Positions 33,667 to 44,593 of a stretch of 64,000 bases of DNA are shown piece after piece. The stretch covers positions 337,724,583-337,788,582 of the forward strand of contig CM057337.1 of the NCBI GenBank assembly GCA_030015575.1. Direction: 5' to 3'. The DNA is from Agapanthus africanus (lineage: Eukaryota > Streptophyta > Magnoliopsida > Asparagales > Amaryllidaceae). The translations under genes were made by a program, and so were the position numbers. Positions within the stretch are counted from its first letter, which is position 1. Each line of letters starts with the position of its first letter. The notes below the pieces were generated by a model. That model was given only the letters and a program-made list of their open reading frames with translations, was not told the origin of the DNA and searched no databases.

Positions 33667-34965
33667 ATGTATCGCTTGAACGATCCGAATTCTTATTCAG
33701 GGCTGGGAAACGTCGGTTCGGCTCTAACTTACGACAACAGTCTTAAGTATGAGCAAGGGAAAGAGGAAATTTTGAATTCCTTGATAAACCCATCGAAGAA
33801 GAAACATATTGTTGCATCTTCTTCAGGTGTTCTTATCATTGAGGACTGTTTTTCGGTCAGTCCTACCTCCTAGGTACTAGATACCGGATCAGGATCTCAT
33901 ATCTGTAATTTATTACAGGGATTGAGAAAAAGTAGGATAGTTGCACCTGGTGATATGTCCCTCAGAGTAGGGAACGGAGCATAAGTTAATGCTGCAGCCG
34001 TCGGTGAATATCACCTAGTGTTGCCAAATGGCAATACTATGATTTTGAACAATTGCTACTATGTACCTTCCATGCTTTGCAACATCATATCAGTTTCTTT
34101 ACCTGATAAAGATGGATATAACTTTTTTCTTGATAGAAATATCATGAACATTTACCTTGATAAGGTACTGGTTGCAGAAGGTACACTGTGTAATGGTATC
34201 TATATTCTAAATCAGAATACAGTGCTCAATGTACAAAACACACGCAAGAGGAAGAGTTCGGATACGAACGAATCCTACTTGTGGCATTGTAGACTTGGTC
34301 ATATCGGAGAGAAAAGGCTGAGTAAGTTGCATAAAGATGGACTTTTAGATACGTTTTAATTTTCATCTTATGAAACTTGTCAATCTTGTCTCAAAGGAAA
34401 GATGACCAAATCTCCGTTCACCGGACATGGAGGAAGAGCAACAGAGCTCTTAGGACTCATACACAGTGATGTGTGTGGTCCGATGTCTATACATGCAAGG
34501 GGAGGGTTCTCGTACATCATCACATTCACTAACGATCTCTCTAGATTTGGATATGTGTATCTTATGAAACACAAATCTGAAGCTTTTGAGAAATTCAAAG
34601 AATTCAGGAATGAAGTAGAGAACCAGATTGGAAAAAGTATTAAGATCCTCCGGTCTGATAGGGGAGGGGAGTACTTGAGCACGGAATTCCTAGATTACTT
34701 AAAAGAGAATGGAATTCTCTCTCAGCTTACTCCTCCTTACACACCACAGCACAGCGGTGTATCGGAGCGGAGGAATTGTACCCTATTGGATATGGTTCGC
34801 TCCATGATGAGTAAGGCTGAGTTGCCTCTTTCATTTTGGGGATATGCACTTCAGACAGCAGCATACCTTTTGAATCAAGTTCCATCCAAATCTGTGCCCA
34901 ACACTCCGTATGAAATATGGAGTAGCAAAAAACCATGTCTTAAATTTATTAAGATATGGGGTTGC
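33667..34965 (+). pseudogene. B1 pol part 1: protease and integrase
   Basis: The frame starts MYRLNDPNSYSG and runs into the protease with DTGS at 33880-33891. The GAG-pre-integrase domain follows (LWHCRLGHI and CQSC, the HHCC zinc finger), then the integrase core. Its D, D, E residues are at 34468, 34657 and 34765 (first base), giving a D-D-35-E spacing. In-frame stops are TAG 33871, TAA 33982 and TAA 34357; there is no frameshift. The usual capsid and CCHC region of a copia polyprotein is absent upstream. Protease would process the polyprotein and integrase would insert cDNA into chromosomes. Lineage looks Tork/TAR-like, but I did not verify this. Confidence 0.92.
34961..34965. repeat. Target-site duplication of C (left), GTTGC
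   Basis: It is repeated at 44589-44593. Removal of C and one copy restores the integrase frame (IWGC joined to PVYV). Confidence 0.93.
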
Positions 34966-37072
34966 TGTTGGAGATAGTGCCCTCATAGTCAATTATTGGA
35001 TCGCAGGTACGTGATTGCAATGATTGCGGAGGACCTATACCGGTAGGACAGTCTTACTCGAGATGATAGTATGCTATCTGGTCTACCTTTATCAGTCGTG
35101 TACATGTTCAGGCGACTGATTACATGTTACACTTTGATAGAGCCCTTAGGATCTTGCTTTACTACCAACAGTATGATGGCGATCATATACGTGAGAGTTG
35201 GATAGTTTATATGCATATCCTTAATTGTGGTCCCTAGTCGTGGGAGTTTCGAGACTGGGCATCGATACTCCGGAGTAGACTAGTGTATATAGTCGAGACC
35301 CCGACGAGGGGCGGTGGCCGGTCTCACAAGCCACTGGTGTCAGTTGGATCACCTAAGATGTATACAGGTGCTCATTGGGTTATGAGTACACCGGAAAGGA
35401 CTCGCCGGGAATCTGCTAGTTGGTATTATACATATCGTCAGATAGCAGTTCCCTGGTGACATGTGTACAGGTTAGTTCATCTTCCTGAGGTCGTCATTTG
35501 TCTCGTGTGAGTTCCCACTGTGCTTTGATTTCTACCCTACCACGGCTCAAAGGAGTCATGCAAACAGGTAGTTTTTGGGTACAGTCCCGAGCCACATGGA
35601 GGCACGTGAGCGGATCGGCAGGGGATTCGTCTCTCCCGGTATTGGGGGCGAGATCGGGCTATGTCTAGGAGAGCCATTACACAAAGCCCACGGCCGTGGC
35701 AGGAGATTTACTGGTAGGTACTCCAGTAGTATCTCAGGGTGTTATTAGGCTACACTCCGACACGACTTATACTGCTATTAGGGGTCTGACGTTACTAGCC
35801 CCCTAGGCAGATATGCGATACTCATAGAAGAACGGACCGAACTGTATATACATTGTTACTGTTAGGCTCAGTAGGGTTTCCGGATGAGTTCGCTCATCGG
35901 CCTCCCTTGAGGTCAGTCCATGGGCAGCCGTTATGCATAGCTAGTGCCGCTGACGGTTTGTGGTTAAACCCACTGCCAGGGTACTAACGAGTCATTAGAG
36001 TCCCACCCCAGACAGTTTCCCAAGTTCGGGCGAAACGTTGTAGAGGCCGTATGGTTTTATGGCAGGGTTCGGAAAATGCACGTGCGTTTACGCACGTGTC
36101 AGTTTTCGGGCAGATGATACTGGTCGGTTTTGGTTTAAGCCGAATCCGAGTATTGTATTGAGTAGATATAATATCTTTGTCTCAGTTGCATTTGTATTCG
36201 GTCGTAATACAAATGCGGGTATATTTATACAGTTACGGGGTTATCCTGAAATTCGTTTCGAGATCACTTTTGGAAGTTGCCAGTTTCCAGTTTTCTATCA
36301 GCTGTCTTTTAACATTCGGTTAAAGACGGATTTATCTTTTCTTGAGATGAGTGTGGAAGTTTCTAGAAGCATCTAGATGTGGTGACTAGGTTAAATGGTG
36401 TTGTATTTTCATTGGTTGCTTTTGGTGTGTTCACACTTTGTGTTCACACTTGAGATATTTGTTTTTGTTCACACTAGAGATATTTGTTTGTGTTCACACA
36501 TGATATTTTCTTGTGGTCACCCCCCCTCTCCTACACTCACCCTCCTCCTCCCTATATATGGCTGACCCTCTCCTCTCTCACTCTAACTTGAGTTTTCATC
36601 TGGTAAAAAGATTATGATAGATTTTGGGGTGTATGGAATTTCACAGCTCATTTCATTCCATCACCCGATTCGAGTGGCAACTTCATTAACCGTTCGTCCA
36701 TAGCTTTGGACGGAACGAGACAAAGTCTTCTACTCATTCTCTACATCAATCTTGGTCGTCTATTTTAGCAAACTTGACGACCGAGTTGCCTCGAGTCAGA
36801 GGCGGGAGCCCGTTTAAAGAATCGTCGACGTGGTGCCACCTGGACGAGCAGATCGGAGATCGAAGATATCGGAGCAGCCGCAACGGAGCGTGGGATGATG
36901 GTTAAAGAACGAAGGACTTGGATCGTTCGGTATAACCTTTCTACACTCTTTACAGTTTGTTAGTTTAGCAATAATGGCAGATCCAGGTTAAAGTATACGA
37001 TAGCGCCAGTTAAAAAGTTTTTGTTCCGCATTTGGCGTCTGTAGACGGCCGGGGCGCTACCGTAGACTTAGA
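34966..37072 (+). repeat. C 5' LTR
   Basis: It begins TGTTGGAGATAGTGCCC and ends CCGTAGACTTAGA. Perfect palindromes lie at 36079-36098 (CACGTGCG arms, 4-nt centre) and 36188-36216 (GCATTTGTATT arms, 7-nt centre). A TATA-like CTATATATGG is at 36552-36561, followed by a CT-rich stretch. Confidence 0.94.
36552..36561 (+). promoter_or_regulatory. Putative TATA box of C LTR
   Basis: CTATATATGG lies within CT-rich sequence, downstream of the palindromes. It is duplicated in the 3' LTR at 44068-44077. Confidence 0.55.
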
Positions 37073-37073
37073 G

Positions 37074-37085
37074 TGGTATCAGAGC
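37074..37085 (+). other. C primer-binding site
   Basis: TGGTATCAGAGC, one base after the LTR, fully matches the initiator tRNA-Met complement. Confidence 0.95.
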
Positions 37086-37284
37086 CTCACCATTTTGCTA
37101 TACTAAGTTGTGCTAACGCGTTTAAAACATCGATCGAACCGGATATCGAAAAACACAATTTTCAAGCTTCACAGTTTCTGTCGATTTTAAATGATGTCCT
37201 AAAATTATTCTACATATCTCAGAAAACTGTGCAGGGTTTTATAAGAACACCGTACAAATTTGGGCTCATGAATCGACAAGACTG

Positions 37285-37329
37285 CCGCGGAATCACGGCC
37301 AAACCCATGGTTTGGCCGCGCATCCGCGG
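37285..37329 (+). other. GC-rich long hairpin of C leader
   Basis: Two 21-nt arms around a 3-nt loop (CAT) pair at 18 of 21 positions. The hairpin starts about 200 nt after the primer site. Confidence 0.8.
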
Positions 37330-38492
37330 CCGTTCTGAGTGATCATGCCCCCAAACTTGCACAGTGTATTCTTCTCTGGAAATTGGGGTTTTTGGTATAT
37401 ATCTTTTAGGCCCAGATTTTGTTACTGTTCACCAGTTGTTCGTGGGGCCCACTTTGTGATATTTAGTCGATCGAAATTTAAACATGTTAGTTTACAGTAC
37501 TTGCATTATATCTCCGACCGGGAATGTCATTTGATCGGTAAACCGCGTCTGATTGCTATAGTTCTTTTAGACGGGTTTGCGAACGTGACATTCGCGTTGA
37601 TGTTCTGTGTTGTGCTGTGATGTTGCGGATTTGTTGTGGTGGATAGCAGTGTGCAATGGTAGTGCAGTTTGGATTTATTTGTACATTTGATATTGCGGGG
37701 CGAGCGTCCAACACGTGGACTGCCGTCACTGCCTATTGTATAATATTCTTTTGGGGAACGACTAGGTTGCGGTCGATGTACCTCTTGTACTATTATTTAT
37801 TACTGTACTAGGTTTTGCCCACGCGACGGAGTGCACGGATAGCCGGGTTCTGGGGGGCAACGGGTCCGCATCTCATGGCTTTGAGAGGCAGAGGGGCCTC
37901 ACTCTAGAATTGGCAGACTATTCGCCGCACTCATAGGGGGTACAGGTTGACCCAAGGAGGGGTGCCCAAGATTACCGGATTCCGTGAAGTGCTGGGTGGT
38001 CCATTCACTTTGCTGTAGGGGGCCGCCTCGCTTCAGGTTTTGGCGGGTAACTTGCCGCACCCGTAGGGGTCTAGGTTTCATTGCACAGGCTATCCACACG
38101 ACCAGGGGAACGTCGGGTTTCAGCAGCGGCTCTGTGAAACTCGCGGATCCCAGATTATCTGTATTGTTCTGTGATGCTTATTACTTTTCTGTAATGTTGC
38201 ATATTATCACGCCTGGAGCGATTATTGTATATTGGTTTATATACTATTAGATGTTGTATATGTTTTACACCCGCGCTAGTCCAGTCCCCGCTCTGTCGTT
38301 AGTTAAGTAACCTAACGGGTGATGACGGGACCCAGTGACGAATGCGGATGGCATATACGTACATTTTATTTTCGTTCTTTTCTGGTGTGATTAATTGATG
38401 GGACTGCGTTGATTCTGATCAATGCAAAGGAAAACAAACCTGTTTGCAGTTGTTGGAACAAATTTAAAAAGTGTTATTGCAAAGACGTTTCC

Positions 38493-38729
38493 TTTTGTTT
38501 TGCATAGCGGTATTCAGTGGAATATCCTGCACCTCACTCGACGGGGCAAGGGCCGATATCCCTTCACCGGGACTGACCCCTTGGGCAGAAGTTTGCGTCA
38601 GGGTAATAACTTCACTATAGTCGATTACAAGTTGCTTTGCATCGCTGTATTCAGTGGAATATCCTGCACCTCATTCCACGAGGAAAGAGCCGAGATCCCT
38701 TCACCGGGAATAACCTCTTTAGTAAAAGG
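38493..38729 (+). repeat. Two tandem ~98-nt leader units of C
   Basis: Units 38493-38591 and 38632-38729 share TATTCAGTGGAATATCCTGC and GATATCCCTTCACCGGGA-like blocks. They are the counterparts of the B and A units. Confidence 0.85.
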
Positions 38730-38859
38730 TTTTCTCCACTATATTTTAAAAAGCTATCAGGTTCCTTCAGCGATATCAAGTTCGTTACGTTAAAGGTTTT
38801 TCGCCAAAAACCAGCCGTAGCCCTCCGTCACTTCTTTTGGGTATTCAGTAGTATTCAAG

Positions 38860-39067
38860 CTATGCATTTTAGCCAAAGTTAAGGCATGGTGTTTGGTAGC
38901 TGCTGGGTATTCATTTGTTGCATAGATAGATGAGTTGGTTTGGGATAGTCGTTCTGCTATTTGGCCAAAGCCAGGGGCATGTGCGGGTGGATTCAAATTG
39001 ACAAGATAGTGACGGGTAGAACTTGGCATGTGACTTATGACATTTTGACCAAAGCCAAGGTTATAAG
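38860..39067 (+). other. Three-hairpin leader array of C
   Basis: Hairpins lie at 38860-38889, about 38954-38978, and 39034-39067. Inner stems are TTAGC/GTTAA, TTGGC/GCCAG and TTGAC/GCCAA (one mismatch), all with loop CAAA. Outer stems are CTATGC/GCATGG (one G-U), only TGC/GCA in the second, and CTTATGAC/GTTATAAG (8 pairs, one G-U). The second outer stem is weak. Confidence 0.7.
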
Positions 39068-39400
39068 AGCATGGGGCAAAAATCATATCGGGAGTTTCTA
39101 AAGAAACTGAAACTTGCTAAGTATGCGCATACCTTCTGGAGTATGGGTAATGTGGATGTATTCCATCACGTTATCATGCGATGAGAGTTGGATCTCGATT
39201 CCCACTGATGAGTTGGTTTACTCTTCGGGTGATCCCGATTGATTCTTCTTTCAGGTTTGGAGGAGAATTTGACAGGACAGTGGGAGGTTTCCGGATTAGA
39301 TAAAGTGATAACCATTCTGATCTTGGTTAGAGTGCACGCAGAGTGTTTCTTTTCTCTCTCTCTTTGGCAGCGACCTTCGACCGACCCTAGACTATGACTC

Positions 39401-40379
39401 AGTGACCAGGTTGACCGAATCTTCTTAAAATACTGGCTTTTGGACTGTCCGAGTTACATAAGTCATTGCCACTCCTTCTTCTACCCTTTGAAATTCTCAA
39501 AACACCCGTATTACTACGGACATCCACTTCCATTGGATAGATCCATCGTATGGTTATATACGAACTCAAAGGGACTTCTTCAAGGATGGATCCAGGTTCA
39601 GGAGAAATAGAATTGGTTTATTCAGTTGTCTTTTATTATCACCTTCTCTCAGGTTGTGAGAGCTCCTTGGTTTAGGAGAGTACACCTATTACGCTTATTG
39701 GATAGTCTTATTCCAAACCATAGGCAGGTGCCGAAAGGTAGGGAATGAAGAAAACCAATTAGCCTAAATAGGGTGTGCAGAAGGTAATATGTAAAGACAA
39801 AATAAAGGGATTAGAAAGAGGGCAAAGTAAATTGCGACTGATATCATTCACGACCAAACCGCGTGCTTCATCGCCACTCCTATTTCACCTTTAATAGAAT
39901 AAGGTATTATTCAGTTGTCTTTTATCATCACCTTCTCTCAAGATGTGAGTACTCCTTGGTTTAAGAGGGTACACCTATTATGCTTACTGGATAGTCTTCT
40001 TCCAAACCATAGGCTGGTGCCGAACGGTAGGGAAGGAAGAAAACCATTTAGCCTAACGAAGGTGTACAGAAGGTAACGACTAAAGACAAATAAAGGGATT
40101 TGGAGAGATGGCAATAAAATATACGGTTGAAGTCATGAATTGGATTATGGAAGAGGCATTACTAGGAATACCAGGATACCCCTACGAAACATTTACATGT
40201 TTCAGTGCATTGTTAAACGAAAACTGTTTTCCTGATTAGATACTTACTCCAAGGGTATGTATTTACCAGGTTTCATTCTCATATCTGTATGGTTTTACGG
40301 ATGATGAGTGGGAGTAAGTTATTGGGAATTAGGTAATTATCCTCATTATATCGGAATTCGTTGTAATTGGTGATATTTG
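39401..40379 (+). repeat. C segment with an imperfect 289-bp-period tandem duplication
   Basis: Two copies of a sequence of about 230 bp start at 39621 and 39910 (shared TCAGTTGTCTTTTAT, GAGTACTCCTTGG-like and CCAAACCATAGGC blocks). The segment occupies the place of protease and early integrase in B. I find no counterpart in A or B, and no coding frame. Confidence 0.75.
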
Positions 40380-42469
40380 AGGAAATCGCCAGGGTACAGT
40401 TTTCAACCTACGAAGCACAGGTTTTGAGTTATTCAACTCAGCGGACTTATACAGAGTATTGTATGTTGTCCAGTGTCCATCAGGACAAAGGGGTAGGTCC
40501 TCGTACTTTGTTCTATTTACTTATGACTTCTCTAGTTTTTAGACAAGTGTTTCGTAGAAATACAAGGTCTAAGTTTTGAGAAGTTGTGGGTATAAGAATA
40601 AAGTAGAGAACCAGGTGTCACAAGTATCGGGATTCTTCAAAGAGATCGAAGATGTAGATTCTTGTGATTGGTATTCAGATGATAGTAATGGCTTTGAGAA
40701 ACTTGTTTCTCTTTCAGGTTACTCATAATTGGATGGATTCCTAAGTTGAGTAATGCTAATTAGTCTCTTTCCATTAAGTTGATATGCACTGGAGACAGCT
40801 GCATGATTGAATATGGTTCCAATTAAATAGGTGCCAAAGTTTCTGTATTGGATATAGAATAGTTCGTACCTTAAAAGATGTTAAGGTACGGGGAGTTGTC
40901 CAGCTTATGCTTAAAACCAGACACTGGATAACTCAGGGCACGTTTCTGTAATGACTGTTTGTGGGTTGACCCTGGCTATGACGAGGGTTGATATTCTACC
41001 ATTTGGAAGATCAATAGTGATATTGTTCTTGACTCGCCACAGTTTTAGTAAAATGTTTGTTTTCAGAAAACAGTAGTGGGAGTATGGTAGAACTGGAAGT
41101 GATTCCAGAACCGCGAACGATTACGGAAAATTTAATAGGACCTATATATTCAATCAAGTTTGACATTCCATTAGCCACTCCGCAGATATGGTGGGTAACC
41201 TCAGACACCCGAGAGGTACTTCGGTAGCCTCAAGGACGGTGACAGGGAGGTTCTTATCTACCCAGACTTGACACTACTGTTGTTCCAGACTATGAGACCA
41301 GGCAGGAGGATAAGTATAGCGTCGTTCTAAACTAGCTTTAGAAGTGCACGTGTATATTATTCTGCCAGAGGGTTGTCGTTGTCAGTGGGAGCAGCGGAAG
41401 CCTAGTGGGCAAGTAGCTTATGTCTATTTATAGACTGGAGCAGTTATAGCGGAGATAGATCATCTAATTTTGATGTGACAGTCATGGGTTTGACTTCATC
41501 AGAATAGGGGATGGATCTGTTAAGAAGGTAGTAGGGTGTGATGTCATGGTATCTGGATGACATACACAGAGTAGGAAGTAAAATTCCTATACTACGATCG
41601 GTTGTACTGTGGTCGTCACACAGTTGTTTTTCCAGACAGGATATGGATATAATATTTGCCATTCTGGTTTCTGGATCTATGGTTTTAGATCTAGATTTGG
41701 GTAGTTTCCCAATGTGGGTACTTTGACAGATATTCTAATGGTTTTTAGAATAGTTGACTCCTAGCATGGTGGTGTACCTGCAGGTGATGGAGTCACCCTC
41801 TCTAAAGGTGTCGTATAGACTAAAGGGGAGAGAGCTATGCATGATTGGCAGATCACTTGCTTAGGCAATTGAGTCAATCGTGAGGTGTCAAGTACCACAC
41901 CAGATGTTGTTTTTGCACTAGATGCGAAAAGTTTGTATTAATCCAATCCTGGAGAGACCTAAGGAAGCAGTTTTAGAACATAAGTGGATGTTCTACGGAT
42001 TTGATGACGGCAGCCTCCTTCGGGAGACGATTATCATTTCAGGCTTCAAAGGTGACGTGGATGACAGAGTGATTGTCAGAGTTTTAGTTTTCCCTCTGAC
42101 GAGAGACAGTATTATGGACAGGTGGTCCAAGAGGATACTGTGGGTGGCATGGTGCCGGATACTGATTAGGTTCAGTGATCGATACAGTCTAAGAAGTTTG
42201 GATTTGGAGTTCATTTATGAACTAGGTCCCATCAGATATCCAGACATATTCTAAAACAGGTATTACTCAATTCGGGAGATGGTTTTCTCCGCGAACTTGA
42301 GATTAAGAGAGATATAGAAAGAAACATCTAGGCGGATCCACTCACTGAGTCTATTTCTCGAACACAATAGTTTTACAAACGAGCTTTGTGAAACTGATTA
42401 GTAGAGGAGTTGGATATTCGTTTTCACACGGGCTGTGAGTAGTCGACATCGCAATAATTAGCCTTGAGT
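40380..42469 (+). pseudogene. C pol remnant (integrase-RT-RNase H), heavily decayed
   Basis: Nucleotide similarity to B pol persists in order. An integrase trace lies near 40450-40500 (ACTTATACAGAGTATTGTAT region), a further one at 40600-40830, and the region before RT at 41030-41160 (GTGGGAGTATGGTAGAACTG). RT has YLDD at 41551-41562. RNase H traces lie at 42215-42370, including TCCCATCAGATATCCAGACA and a GCGGATCCACTCAC motif. Stops and indels prevent any long frame. Protease is not recognisable. Decay is far greater than the 2 % LTR difference would predict. Confidence 0.85.
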
Positions 42470-42482
42470 GCAAGTGGGAGAT
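42470..42482 (+). other. C polypurine tract
   Basis: GCAAGTGGGAGAT directly precedes the 3' LTR. Confidence 0.93.
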
Positions 42483-44588
42483 TGTTGGAGATAGTGCCCT
42501 CATAGTCAATTATTGGATCACAGGTACGTGATTGCAATGATTGCGGAGGACCTATACCGGTAGGACAGTCTTACTCGAGATGATAGTATGCTATCTGGTT
42601 TACCTTTATCAGTCGTGTACATGTTCAGGTGACTGATTACATGTTACACTTTGATAGAGCCCTTAGGATATTGCTTTACTACCAACAGTATGATGGCGAT
42701 CATATACGTGAGAGTTGGATAGTTTATATGCATATCCTTAATTGTGGTCCCTAGTCGTGGGAGTTTCGAGACTGGGCATCGATACTCCGGAGTAGACTAG
42801 TGTATACAGTCGAGACCCCGATGAGGGGCGGTGTCCGGTCTCACAAGCCACTGGTGTCAGTTGGATCACCTAAGATGTATACAGGTGCTCATTGGGTTAT
42901 GAGTACACCGGAAAGGACTCGCCGGGAAACTGCTAGTTGGTATTATACATATCGTCAGATAGCAGTTCCCTGGTGACATGTGTACAGGTTAGTTCATCGA
43001 CCTGAGGTCGTCATTTGTCTCATGTGAGTTCCCATTGTGCTTTGATTTCTACCCTACCACGGCTCAAAGGAGTCGTGCAAACAGGTAGTTTTTGGGTACA
43101 GTCCCGAGCCACATGGAGCCACGTGAGCGGATCGGCAGGGGATTCGTCTCTCCCGGTATTGGGGGCGAGATCGTGCTGTGTCTAGGAGAGCCATTACACA
43201 AAGCCCACGGCCGTGGCAGGAGATTTACTGGTAGGTACTCCAGTAGTATCTCAGGGTGTTATTGGGCTACACTCCGACACGACTTATACTGCTATTGGGG
43301 GTCTGACGTTACTAGCCCCCTAGGCAGATATGCGATACTCATAGACGAACGGACCGGACTGTATATACATTGTCACTGTTAGGCTCAGTAGGGTTTCCGG
43401 ATGAGTTCGCTCATCGGCCTTCCTTGAGGTCAGTCCATGGGCAGCCGTTATGCATAGCTAGTGCCGCTGACGGTTTGTGGTTAAACCCACTGCCACGGTA
43501 CTGACGAGTCATTAGAGTCCCACCCCAGAAAGTTTCCCAAGTTCGGGCGAAATGTTGTAGAGGCCGTATGGTTTTATGGCAGGGTTCGGAAAATGCACGT
43601 GCGTTTACGCACGTGTCAGTTTTCGGGCAGATGATACTTGTCGGTTTTGGTTTAAGCCGAATCCGAGTATTGTATTGAGTAGATATAATATCTTTGTCTC
43701 AGTTGCATTTGTATTCGGTCGTAATACAAATGCGGGTATATTTATACAGTTACGGGGTTATCCTGAAATTCGTTTCGGGGTCACTTTTGGAAGTTGCCAG
43801 TTTCCAGTTTTCTATCAGCCGTCTTTTAACATTTGGTTAAAGATGGATTTATCTTTTCTTGAGATGAGTGTGGAAGTTTCTAGAAGCATCTAAATGAGGT
43901 GACTAGGTTAAATGGTGTTGTATTTTCATTGGTTGCTTTTGGTGTGTTCACACTTTGTGTTCATACTTGAGATATTTGTTTGTGTTCACACTAGAGATAT
44001 TTGTTTGTGTTCACACATGATATTTTCTTGTGGTCACCCCCCTCTCCTACACTCACCCTCCTCCTCCCTATATATGGCCAGCCCTCTCCTCTCTCACTCT
44101 AACTTGAGTTTTCATCTGGTAAAAAGATTATGATAGATTTTGGGGTGTATGGAATTTCACAGCTCATTTCATTCCATCACCCGATTTGAGTGGCAACTTC
44201 ATTAACCGTTCGTCCATAGCTTTGGACGGAACGAGACAAAGTCTTCTACTCATTCTCTACATCAATCTTGGTCGTCTCTTTTAGCAAACTTGACGACCGA
44301 GTTGCCTCGAGTAAGAGGCGGGAGCCCGTTTAAGGAATCGTCGACGTGGTGCCACCTGGACGAGCAGATCGCAGATCGAAGAGATCGGAGCAGCCGCAAC
44401 GGAGCGTGGGATGATGGTTAAAGAACGAAGGACTCGGATCGTTCGGTATAACCTTTCTACACTCTTTACAGTTTGTTAGTTTAGCAATAATGGCAGATCC
44501 GGGTTAAAGTATACGATAGCGCCAGTTAAAAGGTTTTTGTTCCGCATTTGGCGTCTGTAGACGGCCGGGGCGCTACCGTAGACTTAGA
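42483..44588 (+). repeat. C 3' LTR
   Basis: It is 2106 bp and collinear with 34966-37072. Palindromes are at 43596-43615 and 43704-43732, and the TATA-like box at 44068-44077. Confidence 0.94.
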
Positions 44589-44593
44589 GTTGC
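44589..44593. repeat. Target-site duplication of C (right), GTTGC
   Basis: It is identical to 34961-34965. Confidence 0.93.

Larger units (their letters stand above)
37086..39400 (+). other. C non-coding structured leader
   Basis: This 2.3-kb leader is collinear with those of B and A, without gag. It holds the GC-rich hairpin (37285-37329), tandem units (38493-38591, 38632-38729) and the three-hairpin array (38860-39067). Short frames such as 38422-38793 read through the tandem units and show no domain. Confidence 0.8.
34966..44588 (+). mobile_element. Complete non-autonomous copia retrotransposon C (9.6 kb)
   Basis: 5' LTR 34966-37072 (2107 bp) and 3' LTR 42483-44588 (2106 bp) differ at roughly 47 sites by eye, about 2 %. 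The primer site is 37074-37085 and the polypurine tract 42470-42482; a 5-bp duplication flanks it. The leader has the clan's hairpin set. Pol is far more decayed than the LTRs. LTR ends are TG...GA rather than TG...CA. B2 lacks C at the same site, so C arrived after the array duplication. Confidence 0.94.

Noticed and set aside
29055-34965. Assembly duplication as the reason for B1 and B2
   Set aside because: The copies differ by several percent, have private stops and indels, and only B1 carries C, so they are true separate sequences.
38422-38882. Proteins in the C leader
   Set aside because: Two overlapping frames read through the same tandem units; equivalent frames are not kept in B or A.
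41922-42254. A 110-residue protein in C
   Set aside because: It overlaps decayed RNase H sequence that aligns at nucleotide level with B pol; the frame is not that of RNase H throughout.
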